Shown piece by piece: positions 11,716 through 22,395 of a stretch of DNA of 64,000 nt. The notes under the pieces are model-generated. The model was not told the DNA's origin. It saw only the letters and a program-made list of their open reading frames with translations, and made no database searches. Origin of the DNA: Halesus radiatus (lineage: Eukaryota; Arthropoda; Insecta; Trichoptera; Limnephilidae); NCBI GenBank assembly GCA_022606495.2, contig JAHDVE020003606.1:1-64000 (forward strand). Direction: 5' to 3'. The position numbers and the translations under genes were made by a program. How positions within the stretch are numbered: the stretch's first letter is position 1; each line of letters starts with the position of its first letter.

Positions 11716-12200
11716 TTTTTTTTATTTAATGTAAATCAAATTTAATAATGTTAATGACGTTGTTTAAAATGATTTATTATCGGTAAAACCGATTTCGTTA
11801 GAAAATAATTCAAAATTCTCTATTCTGTAAGGAACTTACATTTATAACGTGTTTTCTTAATTGATTTGTAATGAATGCTTTGACATATTTAAATGTTTTA
11901 TATTGGTTGGGTCATGTGAACATACTGAGTAGTGTGTTATTTATTCCCCACTACTCAGTATGTCCACACGACCCAAACAATATAACACATTTAAATAAGT
12001 CAATAGCATTCATTACAAATCAATTAAGAAAATATTTTCATTTAACACGAGGAAATCATGTAAGTAAGTCGTCGTAATGTGGCCTAACCACACTGAAAAT
12101 TACCTTATACGCCGAAACAGCTGTCACAATAATCAAAAACTAAAATGCTTGCAGAACTTAATAATAACATTATTAAATTTGATTTACATTAAATAAATAA
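11716..12200. mobile_element. Foldback element with nested inverted arms
   Basis: The outer arms are ATTTAATGTAAATCAAATTT (11,724 on) and its inverse, AAATTTGATTTACATTAAAT (12,177-12,194). Inside, two ~79-nt arms (about 11,856-11,934 and 11,949-12,028) pair with few mismatches around a 14-nt loop. Examples are ATTGATTTGTAATGAATGC against GCATTCATTACAAATCAAT and ACTGAGTAGTG against CACTACTCAGT. No coding capacity. Confidence 0.8.
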
Positions 12201-13257
12201 AAAATAAAAAAAAACACTTAAAGAACTCATAATACTCATTCAATTTCCAGACCGTTTATTTTCTAAACGTAGAGTTGGAATTTGAAAAAACAAATTTATT
12301 TTATGTTATTGATAAATAATTGTTACTGGGTACATCAAAGGACAGCCTTTACTAAATAAAATTCAATATTTACATTACGTTACTGAATTACTTCACATGT
12401 CCTTTTCTTTTGAAGACAACACAATTGTTTTTATGTAATTTTAGGTTTAATGTATTTTTATTTCTGCAAAACTAATTAATATAATATATTTGTTAAATAT
12501 TTAATGAATCAAATAAATGAGAGATAATAATGTATCCGTTATTTTACTTTGCGTGTATTTTGTACATATTTAATTTATATGATAACCTAGGTTAGCCGTT
12601 ACACAAACATTCACAAATTTTATGGTCGTCAATGGTGACAGACAGTGGCGACAATGAACACAGAATTCACAATAGAAGCATAGATTTTTATTACCTAAAT
12701 AATATACTAACAAACTAGAATATTTTTTAAAGCCTTAGAATTAATTTACGTCTAAAGAGTCATTTGTCATTTGTTCTACTCCTTCGTAATTTATCATTAT
12801 GGCGAGACGCGTCTCTGGGTTAAATAACATCAAAACAATAATCGACAAAACTACTTAAAGATTTTAATATACGAGTAGGTTTTCTTAAAAATAATAATTG
12901 CATTTCTCAGAACAAAAGACATCTTGAAAATAAATTTTTGTCATTTTCAAATCATGAAAATTAAATGAGCACCAGACAATAAAATTATGATGAAAACACT
13001 TTTTATGAACAGTAAACAGTTTCTCTACCTTCTCGTACCTATACAGAAAATAAATAGTCTCAGTCCTTTGAAGCTGCAGTCATCTTTGTGTTATTTTTCA
13101 CAAAAGCGACTCTATGCAATTATCATATTATTATTGTTATTACTATTTTATAAACTCCCGTATTTTAATTCAACAGAAGGCACTTGCATTCTTAAAGTGC
13201 CTTCTTGTTTTTAAAGTATACTTTGAATTTACATACATTATTTTGTTATTATATCAT
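12201..13257. other. AT-rich spacer
   Basis: Nothing recognised; no domain-bearing frame or repeat partner seen. Confidence 0.45.
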
Positions 13258-13530
13258 TATTTCTGGGCAAACTATAAAAAGAGTAGTATGGAAAGACTTC
13301 GTGTACAGTATAATAACGCCTTTCGCATAATGTTTGGCCTCCCCAGATACTGCAGCGCTTCCAGTATGTTCACGGAGGGGCGAGTTTCCGGTTTTGCAGC
13401 CTTTATAAGATCCAGGGTGGCTGGAATGAGGGAAAGAATAAACAGCTCCAGGAATATCCGGAAGCCCGCCTCAGTCCAGCCTCCAACATCGACACATACT
13501 GGAGAAATATATTGTCCCCTCATAATATAA
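13258..13530 (+). mobile_element. LINE ORF2 C-terminal remnant, family 'YNNA'
   Basis: An open frame through TAA at 13,528-13,530 reads FWANYKKSSMERLRVQYNNA, then FRIMFGLPRYCSASSMFTEG, then RVSGFAAFIRSRVAGMRERI. It matches the post-RT tail of non-LTR elements and is uninterrupted over about 90 codons. The frame extends upstream into low-complexity, hydrophobic sequence that does not resemble a LINE, so the copy is 5'-truncated near 13,258. Confidence 0.8.
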
Positions 13531-13789
13531 ATACCGCAGCACCTTTAAGGATTTATTTTCATATACTTATTTAGTTAAATTGTTATTTTTTTATCTTTTT
13601 TTATTTTAATTTTAGTTTTATGTTGTGATGTATCACCATACTACTGTCTTATAATTATTTAATCTTTTTAAACTCTTGTACATATTTTATATATTTTTTT
13701 ATAACTATTGCATGTATATTTTATATGGAATGTGTGGGACTGCACTAACCTCCCCACATACCGGAATAAACATTTATTATTATTATTAG
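13531..13789 (+). mobile_element. 3' UTR and (ATT)n tail of the 13-kb LINE
   Basis: Ends GGAATGTGTGGGACTGCACT, CTCCCCACATACCGGAATAA and a short (ATT)n. A 3' end in a short microsatellite is usual for CR1/L2/RTE-type LINEs. Confidence 0.7.
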
Positions 13790-13803
13790 GAAAGGTTATT
13801 AAT

Positions 13804-14337
13804 TTAACGGGGAGAGGGACGTCGGAGAGTTATTATTTATAAATTGAAAATAATGAAAATATTGTTGTGCAATACGATAAACATGGTATTTTTAAAGAGA
13901 ACAATATTTATTACGTTTTTTTTTTAAAATTTACAAGGGCTTAGCATTTATCAAAATAAAATCAGAAATATTACACATTTCTGACTATTCCACGCATGTT
14001 TTATAAAAACATTTAAGAAGTTGAATATCTTTAAAAAATGCTGCGAAGGTTTTTCTTTAACATGCCGATGAGATAAATTAAAAAAATAACAGTGTGTAGT
14101 TTAATTTTTTCATAAACACTACGTAACGTCATGTTTTTTTTTTACTTTCTGTTAATGCGGATTATAAATCTTTGGTTACGTTTATTTACAAAAACGTAAC
14201 GAGAAAGGACTAAAAATATATTTTACTCCACTTTAAAAATCATATTCATATTTTAAATATTTTGTAAAACATACAATAATACTACCAATATTTAGAAATC
14301 ATAAATAATTCCGCTCCGACGTCCCTCTCGCCCTTAA
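13804..14337. mobile_element. TIR element (526 bp) flanked by TTAA
   Basis: Left end: TTAA (13,804-13,807), then CGGGGAGAGGGACGTCGGAG. Right end inverted: GGGCGAGAGGGACGTCGGAG, ending at 14,333 and followed by TTAA (14,334-14,337). Pairing continues into TTATTTAT-rich sequence for about 45 bp. TTAA duplications are known for piggyBac and Kolobok elements, but the first bases are not the usual piggyBac CCC. Non-autonomous; superfamily open. Confidence 0.7.
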
Positions 14338-14539
14338 TGTAAAGTGCACTTTATGGGAACTATAACAAAGTTGCGCTACATAAATTAAGTGTTATTGTTT
14401 ATTAGGAACATTTTACAAAGCGATTACAAATATTATATGTTGATTAAATCAATCAATGCATTTCAAAATGTTTTCCTTATTCGGTGTATCGGACACCTAA
14501 TAAATAATTATATTACATTATAAATAATAATAATTGGAT

Positions 14540-14600
14540 AATTTTTAAAGCGCCATTTTTGTGAAAAATTATTTCAGGGGCGCTGTTCAAATATTACTTG
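14540..14600 (-). repeat. 3'-end hairpin 'X' copy 2
   Basis: AAAGCGCCATTTTTGTGAAA ... TTTCAGGGGCGCTGTTC, preceded by AATAATAATTGGAT. Same layout as the copies at 7.4, 24.5, 35.2 and 47.1 kb. Confidence 0.7.
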
Positions 14601-14792
14601 ATATAGTTTAACTTATTACTTGTAGAGAAGAAAAGAAAAATAATAGAAATAGATTCAAAATCTACGGAAATTACAATACGTAAAAAAAAACAACAACAAG
14701 AATGTACATGTATGTTTTATTTCAAAAAAGTAAACACGTTATTAATCATATTTTAATTTTTTTTTTTTGAGATTTAAAAACCTCATTTTAAT

Positions 14793-14916
14793 ATTTAATC
14801 ATTGTAGAAAATAATATTAACATAACACAAAATGAAACATGAAAACGGAAAAAAACGGCACAACGTTTTATTCTTATATTCGGTTATGTTAATATTATTT
14901 TGTACAATGATTAAAT
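14793..14916. mobile_element. Short MITE (TIR-tRNA family without the tRNA unit)
   Basis: A 34-bp arm (14,793-14,826) starts ATTTAATCATTGTAGAAAAT. Its inverse (14,883-14,916) ends ACAATGATTAAAT, with one mismatch. The inner text AAATGAAACATGAAAACGG is shared with the 22.1 and 35.8 kb elements. The tRNA-like part is absent, so this is a reduced form. Confidence 0.75.
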
Positions 14917-14952
14917 GTTATTAAACATTTGTTTAAATTTTATAGGTGAGTT

Positions 14953-14990
14953 AGAGAATATATCAATCTCAATCTCATTGATATATTCTC
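14953..14990. repeat. Small hairpin
   Basis: GAGAATATATCAAT and ATTGATATATTCTC are inverted around a ~9-nt loop. Confidence 0.7.
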
Positions 14991-15283
14991 GGAATACAGG
15001 GTTGAAAAAATTAATATTGCTGTTTTAAAAGTTTCATATCATCTTTGTGGTGTGGTTTTTACATTAAGATTTATTTCATATATATTAGTTTTGATTCGAT
15101 TATACTGTTTAATACTTTGTATAATCACAACAAGTCTGTTACTTTACGTCCGTTAGTTAGACTTAAAAAGGATTGAAGTATCGTAATATTTCATTGTAGG
15201 TGTTTGCTCGTTCCCGTTTCATAGGACATTGTATTAGCTCTTGTATTATTATTTATTTATTTAAGTATACGTCCATCTGTGCT

Positions 15284-15346
15284 TTTACATGGATTTTAGA
15301 ACATAATTTAAAGAGCAATTATATTATGTTCTAAAATCCATGTAAA
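15284..15346. repeat. Perfect 24-bp inverted repeat
   Basis: The arm at 15,284-15,307 (starts TTTACATGGATTTTAGAACA) is exactly complementary to 15,323-15,346, with a 15-nt loop. No partner copies were noticed in the window. Confidence 0.9.
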
Positions 15347-15694
15347 GAAAATTACAATTATAAAATTAAACCATAAAGTAACGCACATTAAAAAAAAGTT
15401 TTAATAGTAACATATTAGATTAGTAATTATTACCATAATTAGTTAATTAGATTTATTGTTGCAACTATTGTGGCGGGTTCCGAAATAGAACTTTGGTTAT
15501 TGCTTTCAGAAGGATGACAATAATTTGCAGTTTTTTTTTATATATGGTGGTGATAATATAATTAAAATCCTTAAATCAGATGCAAGTATTAGCGCTAAGC
15601 ATCACCAAGAGTGCAGTACAGTGACAGAGTAACACATTGACAGTGGCAAAGGCGACGTAATATTAATTTCATTAATAAATTTGAGGATGATCTC

Positions 15695-15860
15695 ATAGCG
15701 CGTCGTTACTGAGGCTGGTGGCTGGCATCTGCCTGGCGCTGCGTGGCGGGCTGTCGGCGTGCAGCGGGGCCGTGTAATAATAGTCGGTACATCTGCCCCG
15801 GTGTGCGAGGTCGTGCGGCGGGGGATGTTGTGCAGGGGATGAAATTATATAGCCGTGCAT
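15695..15860. other. GC- and CpG-rich patch
   Basis: About 165 bases rich in GC and CpG (CTGGCGCTGCGTGGCGGGCT, CCGTGTAATAATAG, GTCGTGCGGCGGGGG) stand out in AT-rich DNA. Short frames cross it; none has a recognisable domain or good start. It could be a small exon, a promoter-type island or transferred sequence. I cannot decide. Confidence 0.4.
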
Positions 15861-17732
15861 GGCGCCTGGAATACGACCGAATAAATACTAAATAAATGCA
15901 CATCAGTTAATATCGTATATATTATGTATGTCATATTGTGTTAAATGAAAAAAAAAAAATTTTTTTTAAGCTTCGTAGATACCTACCTACTTTAAAAAAT
16001 GTGCATTATTTATCTGCAGAGACGTAAGTAGATGTTTATTTTTTCCGTTCATTTTTGTGAATATAAATAACGCTTTGCAACATGCTATTTTAAACAACTA
16101 CAAAAATGGGATCAGTTGAAATATAAGTGTGTAAATAAGAAAAGATAAAAAATACTGTATTCATTATTACTCGTACTACGAGGGACACATGAAACATTAA
16201 TTTTGATTTGAATTTGTCAGTTATGAAATTGCGAAGATTGCGAAGAAAATATATGAAATAAAATGTTGTATACAAATAGTATCTACTCTCTATTACCTTT
16301 GTAAAATGAATGCACCATATTAAACTGCGGCGCGAGAGTTCCCCATTGTTTCACTTTGAATAATTATAACGCTTTAATCCTAGAATGAAAGCCAGGAATA
16401 AAATTTACTTTGTCTACATTCAAACTAATTTTTCACTGAAGTGCCGAATGATCGCACTAGCTTTATTCGAGATATGGTTTTCTTGAGTTCTTTTCTCGGC
16501 AAAGAGTTTGTCTTCACAGTAGCAGTTTTCGCTTTTTTCTCATAGGTAAGTTAAACTCTTTTTTTTTTTCATTTAGGAAAATTTACATCTCATTGTAAAG
16601 GGGGAACTATTGAGTCAAATTTACTGAGCGCTTCTCAGATACAATAAACGAATAAAAAAAATCAACGATGGGAGAAAAAACGGTTATTTTAAAAGTTTGT
16701 GCAAAATATACTTCCATTGGATAAGAAATAACGCTTCCGTTTTAGGGTTTAATGGGTGTAGTATTGTCTTCACAGACGACCAATTTTAGCCTACGGTAAT
16801 ATTATCTTCTTCCCGTTAGCCTAGGATGGATGCACTTTATAATTGTATTATTTCCTGGGCGAACGACAGAAACATTAACTGACTTTAACATGACATGAAT
16901 GGACTGAAAGCTTCACTAAGAGTTTACGAGTTTGCCGCTACATCACCAATTATACCTAGATAAATATCATAGCCAAACAGAACTGGGTTTTTAACTAAAT
17001 TACAACCTAGCATCTACTGTTTTGGGTATCTTGTTTCATGGAATATTACGATAACATATTTAATACAATGCTTTATCCATGTATACCCGATTACCTCAAA
17101 TAATAATTATTGAAATTAGTAGCAGCCTTTCTAAATACAACAGATTTCACATTAAAAAAACGGGTTCGTTCACATGATCATTTTTAACGTAAACGATCCA
17201 TAAATAAGTATAGTCAGTAGTCAACATGATATTTATAAATGTTATTTTAACTACCTACTAAAAGGTCTACTAAATCCTTCAATCAAAAAAATGAAACACA
17301 AAATAAAATATTCGTGTAAAATTCTATGGATGTCCGAGCAGGATGAATTAAGTAAAAGAAACCATTTCCTTTATTTATCATTTCTTTTGTTCATGCCGAG
17401 TATCCAAACACCATGTAGAGATTTTTTTATTGCAAGGTTAACGCACCCCGCAAATAGTCGTAGTACGCGCCGAGGGTCGGATTAACTCAACTGTCACAAG
17501 GGTATGATTTCATGATTGTGTCTGGTACCTACCAAGTACCCAGCTAATGGGGCCTGGGAACTGGGACTATGAATATCTAGTATCGATTTTTTCCGTATTT
17601 ATCTAAGCGTGCTGTTCAGCTGTCCGATATAGTTTATTAAATTTTGAATAACGGTGTTTTCACATTTCTTCAAATAAAATATTATTTTATTATCTTGTTT
17701 AAGCGAGTGCACACATACTATTTATAACAATA
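15861..17732. other. AT-rich spacer
   Basis: No convincing gene or repeat. Somewhat GC-richer pieces occur at 16,320-16,520 and 17,400-17,580. Confidence 0.45.
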
Positions 17733-18095
17733 ACTACATGATGCGTACCCGGCCTTGCTCGGGTATTTTTTTGTTTGGAATAAAGTTATGACGTTGTGAA
17801 TTCTTGCTTCTCATTAGGATGCCATAATTGATTTGACTGCGACTACCTCCAAATAAAGAAACATTCATTTGAATATTTTATTTCATTCCAAACGTTTATT
17901 TTTCAACACATATCTAAATCATAAAATTCTAAAATAGGTACCTACTCGTGTTTTCCATTTTGAAAATATTCTACTTCAAAAAACTTCTTCTTTCCCAGCA
18001 CTAATAAAAACAAATTGGGCTGTTTTCAGCGAAACCGGTTCAGTGATTTTCGAGAACAAACAAACAAACTTACATTGATATTTATGTATATATAT
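17733..18095 (-). mobile_element. Helitron-like non-autonomous copy
   Basis: The 3' end, read on minus, has ACCCGAGCAAGGCCGGGT (a 5-bp hairpin), then ACGCATCATGTAG. The 5' part on minus has TGTTCTCGAAAATCACTGAA. Both ends, and internal GCAAGAATTCACAACGTCAT, match the plus copy at 27.88-28.42 kb. Known: Helitrons end in a hairpin and CTRR without TIRs; here the end is GTAG, a decayed form. Confidence 0.5.
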
Positions 18096-18142
18096 ATATA
18101 TATCTATATATATATATCTATATATATATATATATATATAGA
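18084..18142. repeat. (TA)n microsatellite
   Basis: TATATATA tracts with a few CTA interruptions, at the 5' end of the Helitron-like copy. Confidence 0.9.
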
Positions 18143-18807
18143 TAACACCTCGACTGCAATACGGCCATGTTTGGGCTTAGTTTGGCAGTTGAAAACTGTG
18201 TTTTTTTTTTTACTTAGAATGAAAAAACAATTACAAAATTTTAAATAAAAAAAAACTGTTTTTAAACTAGAATGTCTGAAAAATAACAGATGTAATTAAT
18301 TCCAGACCAATCATAGGTAAATAATATATTTTTGAGAACGATGCACCTTCCATAATGTGTATTATATTCCAACAATTGGAAAACATTAAAAATACTGTTT
18401 TAGCTTTTATATCATTGGTGCAGTTAATAACAATATCAAAGTAGATGTATGATTAAAATCAAGTAATTAATAATTAAAAACATAAATTAAAATGATCTCA
18501 CAATATGCTTTGACGCAAATCCCCCGAATATGGTCGTCACGGAACTTATCGCCAATATCATCAGAAATATCTCACGGGTCGTCCTACATAATGTGACGAA
18601 AAAAAGACTCCCAAGAAACAAGGCCCCTGTCACGACCATATTTTTTTCTCTCCGGTAGTTTATTTGGCCCAGTTTCGAGGGGTAGAATCTTCTTTTATGA
18701 AAAATGCCATCGGACATTGATAAAGACATAATAAGATTACATTTGGAGAGAATGTAGAGAAACTAGAATAAACCCTTTTTAGATGATTTGAAGAATGTAG
18801 GTAGGTA
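18143..18807. other. AT-rich spacer
   Basis: Nothing recognised. Confidence 0.4.
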
Positions 18808-19015
18808 CCAGCGGCGGCTCGTGACTTTTTAGTCTGCTAGAGTGCTAATATTTTCCCCACCTTCCTCTACCTCTTCTCCTTCCCCTGCCAAGTACCTTCA
18901 GCCTCACAAAATTCCCCAATTGGGGATGCCATAGTCTCACTGGCTCCAGACGGGTAGGAGCAGTTGGGACTCTTGTGCGGTATTCATATTAAAAAAACGA
19001 CATTATTGATTATTT
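18808..19015 (+). mobile_element. hAT-type MITE split by a SINE fragment
   Basis: CAGCGGCGGCTCGTGACTTT and GCTAGAGTGCTAA (18,810-18,846) match the left end of the complete MITE at 20,059. A truncated SINE (about 18,854-18,985) follows. MITE-like text AACGACATTATTGATT resumes just after it, matching the interior of the 20-kb copy. A SINE therefore landed inside an older MITE. A further internal piece (TTATTGATGTTATTGTAGCT) lies near 19,423. The right end was not found. Confidence 0.6.
18854..18985 (+). mobile_element. SINE, 5'-truncated
   Basis: Starts in the pyrimidine-rich body (TTTTCCCCACCTTCCTCTAC) and runs to ACTCTTGTGCGGTATTCATA. Lacks the tRNA-like head. Confidence 0.85.
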
Positions 19016-19324
19016 TTAATTTTGAAACTGTGATTTCCGTCTTAGGGAAATAACAAAACTAGAAAGAACCATCTGTTCAAATAAAAGCTGACGAATGACT
19101 TTATATAATTTAAAAAAAAAAACATAGTTTCAGTAAATATACACAATGTAATCCGTCTTCCAGAGGGTAATAAACCATCCCGAAAGTAGTTTTTAAAAAC
19201 ATAATAAACAGTACCGTCAGTAGTAAAATAAATTTCAAATAATAAAAACAATATTAGAAAGCAGGGAACTCACTTCCAACATCGATGCTATGTCTACCAT
19301 AGATTTAGTATTCATTGTACCAGT

Positions 19325-19362
19325 CTGAGGATGCCCGTGATAGGGTGAAACCGGTCCGGTCG
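19325..19362 (+). ncRNA. Hammerhead-ribozyme-like motif (ACCGGT type)
   Basis: CTGAGGA (19,325-19,331) fits the core CTGANGA. Stem II is GCCC/GGGT around GTGATA; GAAA is at 19,347-19,350; stem III is palindromic ACCGGT (19,350-19,355), followed by C. A partial stem I is possible between ACC (19,319-19,321) and GGT (19,358-19,360). Core complete, stem I weak. Confidence 0.5.
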
Positions 19363-20050
19363 AAAATAAATAAGTGGAAAAAAGTTACAAGGGTTTTTTA
19401 ATAAAAATAAAAACATTTTGACTTTATTGATGTTATTGTAGCTGAAAATGATTTTTTAATAAAAAAACAGTATGAAAATGTTTTTGCTGGGGGGTTCAAT
19501 TTGGTCAGTTGATCCCCCAGCTTAAAAATCTAAATACAAAAAAAATAATGTACTTATTGTACCTATTGGTTTTGTGTTGTCGTCAAGCTATTGTAATACA
19601 AATAAAAATTGAAAGTAAACTTCGTCAATGTGAACAATATTTCACCGTGTTACTGTATTATTCCATGACGGAGATGCGAAATATACGACCGTGAGACGAT
19701 TTTCTGGTGATATTTCACATTATTTCTAAATTCTGTAATGTTGGCCACTAGACTGTAGTAGATACACATGCCTCGTCCCGTCAGCCCTCTTCATCCGTCA
19801 GCTTTTTTTGTGATAAAACGCAAGGAGAATATCCGCCGTCGAGGGAGTAATGGTGTGGAGGAGGTTCTGGCAATGAGCGAATGCAACACAACACAGCCGA
19901 TAATTATTCAAGCAACAAATGCGCAATAGGTGCATGAAAGCGTATCACTCAGGCTTCCATGGCTCGGGAAAAGAATCACCAATAATAACGAAGACCTGGA
20001 GAGCAGACATATTTTATCAGAGAACGGGTTCCAAAATATTCTTCCTCTCT

Positions 20051-20217
20051 GAGTGCATCAGTGGCGGCTCGTGACTTGTGAGAGCTAGAGTGCTAAGATT
20101 GAAAAATACGACGTTATTGATGATGTTAAAGCCGAAAATGATTTGATTATGATTTTCAAAATTTCAATCTTAGCACTATAGCTCACTCAAAAGTCACGAG
20201 CCGCCACTGGAGTGCAT
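20051..20217. mobile_element. hAT-type MITE with 8-bp target duplication
   Basis: GAGTGCAT occurs at 20,051-20,058 and 20,210-20,217. Between them a 151-bp element starts CAGTGGCGGCTCGTGACTT and ends AAGTCACGAGCCGCCACTG, its exact inverse. Inner arms continue as GCTAGAGTGCTAAGATTGA against TCAATCTTAGCACTATAGC. An 8-bp duplication and CAGNG-type ends are hallmarks of hAT transposons. Non-coding. Confidence 0.9.
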
Positions 20218-20224
20218 TATACCT

Positions 20225-20500
20225 TCCTTTATCTTCCTTAATAAATTATTGTAACTAACTAACTAACCACCACGCCGTTTCTCAGCAGGGATGGGCAGAG
20301 AAGACGAACCGCCAAACAACTCGATCTTGGCATATACTTCTTGCTTCATTCACATTCATACATCGTCTCAAACATTCTCTTCGATTAGTCCGACTTCTGA
20401 CATGGCCCGACTCGAGTATTTGATTAACTTGATCGTGCCATGTCTTCCTCGGGCGTCCCCTGCTGCTTCTTCCTTTTCCTGCTTTTCCCACAATGATTGT
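20225..20500 (-). mobile_element. RTE-like LINE ORF2 tail and 3' end
   Basis: Minus translation has SRGRPRKTWHDQVNQILE, RECLRRCMNVNEAR and CQDRVVWRFVFSAHPC. This tail is typical of RTE-like endonuclease/RT elements (RGRPRKTWxDxV). The 3' end has GGTTAGTTAGTTAC, a short GTTA repeat expected of RTE-type 3' ends. It abuts the hAT MITE. Two more copies, also minus, lie at 21.4-22.0 and 36.1-36.5 kb. Confidence 0.75.
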
Positions 20501-21360
20501 GTATTACTATTTATGCTTATGCCTGTGTACAAGGTGTGCAATAACTCCAGGAGGTGATTAAACGTCATAGTGCACGTAAAAAAGATTAACAAGTTTATTC
20601 GAAATTCCAACGTTTTATAATAAGTAAAAAATGTTTGATTTTTTTTTTTAAAGACTTCTTCTATGGTTAAAAAATTGTATAGAAAAAAAATGGAATACCT
20701 AAAATTATGTTATTCATCTTTTTTACTATCATATAGAATCACCTGCCAAAGTTACTGCACTTTACACCTTACTCCCGGACAGCCTGTATGTATCAAAATG
20801 TCTGTAGAAGTTCGTACATCATAACAATGGAATATTCGTAGCATGGTGGCCGAAATATACCCGCACCAAAAATATACACCATTAAATAAATATTTTTTTA
20901 AAGTTTCATCTGTTGCCAGCTGACATCAGATCGCCAGTGGCGTATCGCGATACGGCGGCAGAGCTACCTACTACTAGTATAACATGTCACCACTATCGTG
21001 GCGTTTTAATTTTGATAAATGCATTTCCCGTTCTGATCTTATGCAATATGCCGCTATGTGACGGACAGACTATTAATCAATGCGCCGGTGAATGTAAGAT
21101 TTTCAGTTTTAATAGGAATGTTTATGGGAACTGAGAATTATCACAACGGGACATTTGGTACGCAAAGTTAGTTAAGAGTAATAAATGCCTGTACGTAATA
21201 TAAATAATATTTACATTTTAATGCAGCATTATCTTCATTCGTTAAATTAATGCATTGTACATACAGTTTTGTATTATTGGTCGATGAACTGGTGGATGGA
21301 ACCTGTTAGCCAGTTGCAAGTCATTATCATAGATTGTTAATAAAACAGAGCACTATACAA
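20501..21360. other. Spacer, nothing recognised
   Basis: A slightly GC-richer part near 20,910-21,130 holds a short open frame without domain similarity. Confidence 0.4.
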
Positions 21361-22045
21361 GTAACTAACTAACCATCAGGCCGTTTCCCCGCAGGGGTGG
21401 GCGGAGAGGACGGACCGCCAAACAACTCGATATAGGCATACACTTCTTGCTTCATTCATCGTCTCATACATTCTCTTCTATTATTCCGACTTCTGACTTG
21501 ATTTGAATTGATTCACTCGATCGTGCCATGTCTTCCTCGGGCGTCCCCTGCTTATTCTTCCATTCACATTCGCGTCATATATTCTCCTTACCCTCCTTTC
21601 TTCGTTTATTCGCTCTACATGCCCAAACCATCTAAGTGTCCCTTTCTTAATATTGCTCATGAGACTTACATCAGCCTTGCATTCTTTACAAATCTCAATA
21701 TAATATTATATTATTTAAATCGATTAAATCGATTAAACCGATTTAAATTATATATAATATTGTGTAAATCAGTGTTTTTTTCAACTTATGTACATTGATC
21801 ACAACATGCATGCGCCTATATATATAATAATTTTACCCCTACTTTTATGTGATGATTGTTATTTATTGTTGTATTATATTATATTGTTGAAATAAACTCC
21901 TGCTGACAAGCTACTCGCAGTGGCTTAGCGGGTATAAGTTCCTACTGTAAAAAAAAAAAAGTATTTTTCACACGATCATACATGGTTTTACCACACGTTC
22001 TCCGCAGAGATCTCATTTCTACGGCATTCAGATTACTTTCATATA
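21361..22045 (-). mobile_element. RTE-like LINE ORF2 tail, interrupted
   Basis: Minus translation of 21,361-21,695 gives KKGTLRWFGHVERINEE, SRGRPRKTWHDRVNQ, two stops, then EARSVC and VVWRSVLSAHPCG. Sequence upstream in the element (21,965-22,045, minus) corresponds to 36,418-36,490 in the intact neighbour. A ~260-bp insertion (21,696-21,959) separates them. Frame broken; copy dead. Confidence 0.75.
21696..21959 (+). mobile_element. Insertion with A-tail in the RTE-like LINE
   Basis: Absent from the 36-kb copy, where the flanks are contiguous. Begins AT-rich with CGATTAAATCGATTAAACCG and ends TGACAAGCTACTCGCAGTGG, CTTAGCGGGTATAAG and a run of twelve A. The poly(A) end suggests a plus-strand retroelement; its family was not recognised and no target duplication was seen. 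Confidence 0.55.
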
Positions 22046-22049
22046 TATA

Positions 22050-22105
22050 TATATACATATATATGGACGGAATATATATATATATATATTTATATATATT
22101 TTTTT
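22050..22105. repeat. (TA)n microsatellite
   Basis: Interrupted TATATATA tract followed by a T run. Confidence 0.9.
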
Positions 22106-22112
22106 TTATAAC

Positions 22113-22345
22113 CAGCGAAGATGATGATATTAATATATCCCAAATGAAATTTGAAACAGAAAAGACACAGAAACAGACACGGACCGATGAGTCCTAGATG
22201 AAACCGTTACCTTATTTATTTTCTGTATATTTTCGTTTTCACATTTCATTTGAGATTTTTTTAATACTATCTTCAATGGTTAAAAAAAAAGAGTTTCATG
22301 AGCTTCGATAAGTGTTATTCCAATAAAAACAATGATTATTATTGT
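22113..22345. mobile_element. TIR element of the tRNA-like family, copy B (no tRNA unit)
   Basis: Left GAAGATGATGATATTAATAT and CCAAATGAAATTTGAAACAG are inverted on the right as TTCACATTTCATTTGAGA and TTTAATACTATCTTC. The shared tail GTTATTCCAATAAAAACAAT follows. The tRNA-like centre is gone; a short unrelated centre remains. Confidence 0.65.
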
Positions 22346-22351
22346 TTTTTT

Positions 22352-22395
22352 TCCATAGCGTTGTTTTCATGAGAAAATCACCCCAACGGCTGAGT
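22352..22395 (-). repeat. 3'-end hairpin 'X', decayed copy
   Basis: CATAGCGTTGTTTTCATGAG, then AAAATCACCCCAACGGCT, keeps the X layout with several changes. Confidence 0.5.

Noticed and set aside
13114..13257. N-terminal extension of the LINE frame
   Set aside because: Hydrophobic low-complexity sequence unlike any LINE segment; the frame is open by chance.
18025..18065. GCGAAACCGGTTCAG as a hammerhead
   Set aside because: Belongs to the Helitron-like copy; no CTGANGA or stem II upstream.
22175..22212. GGACCGATGAGTCCTAGATG AAACCG as a classic hammerhead
   Set aside because: The GTCC arm has no GGAC partner before GAAA; lies between TIR arms by chance.
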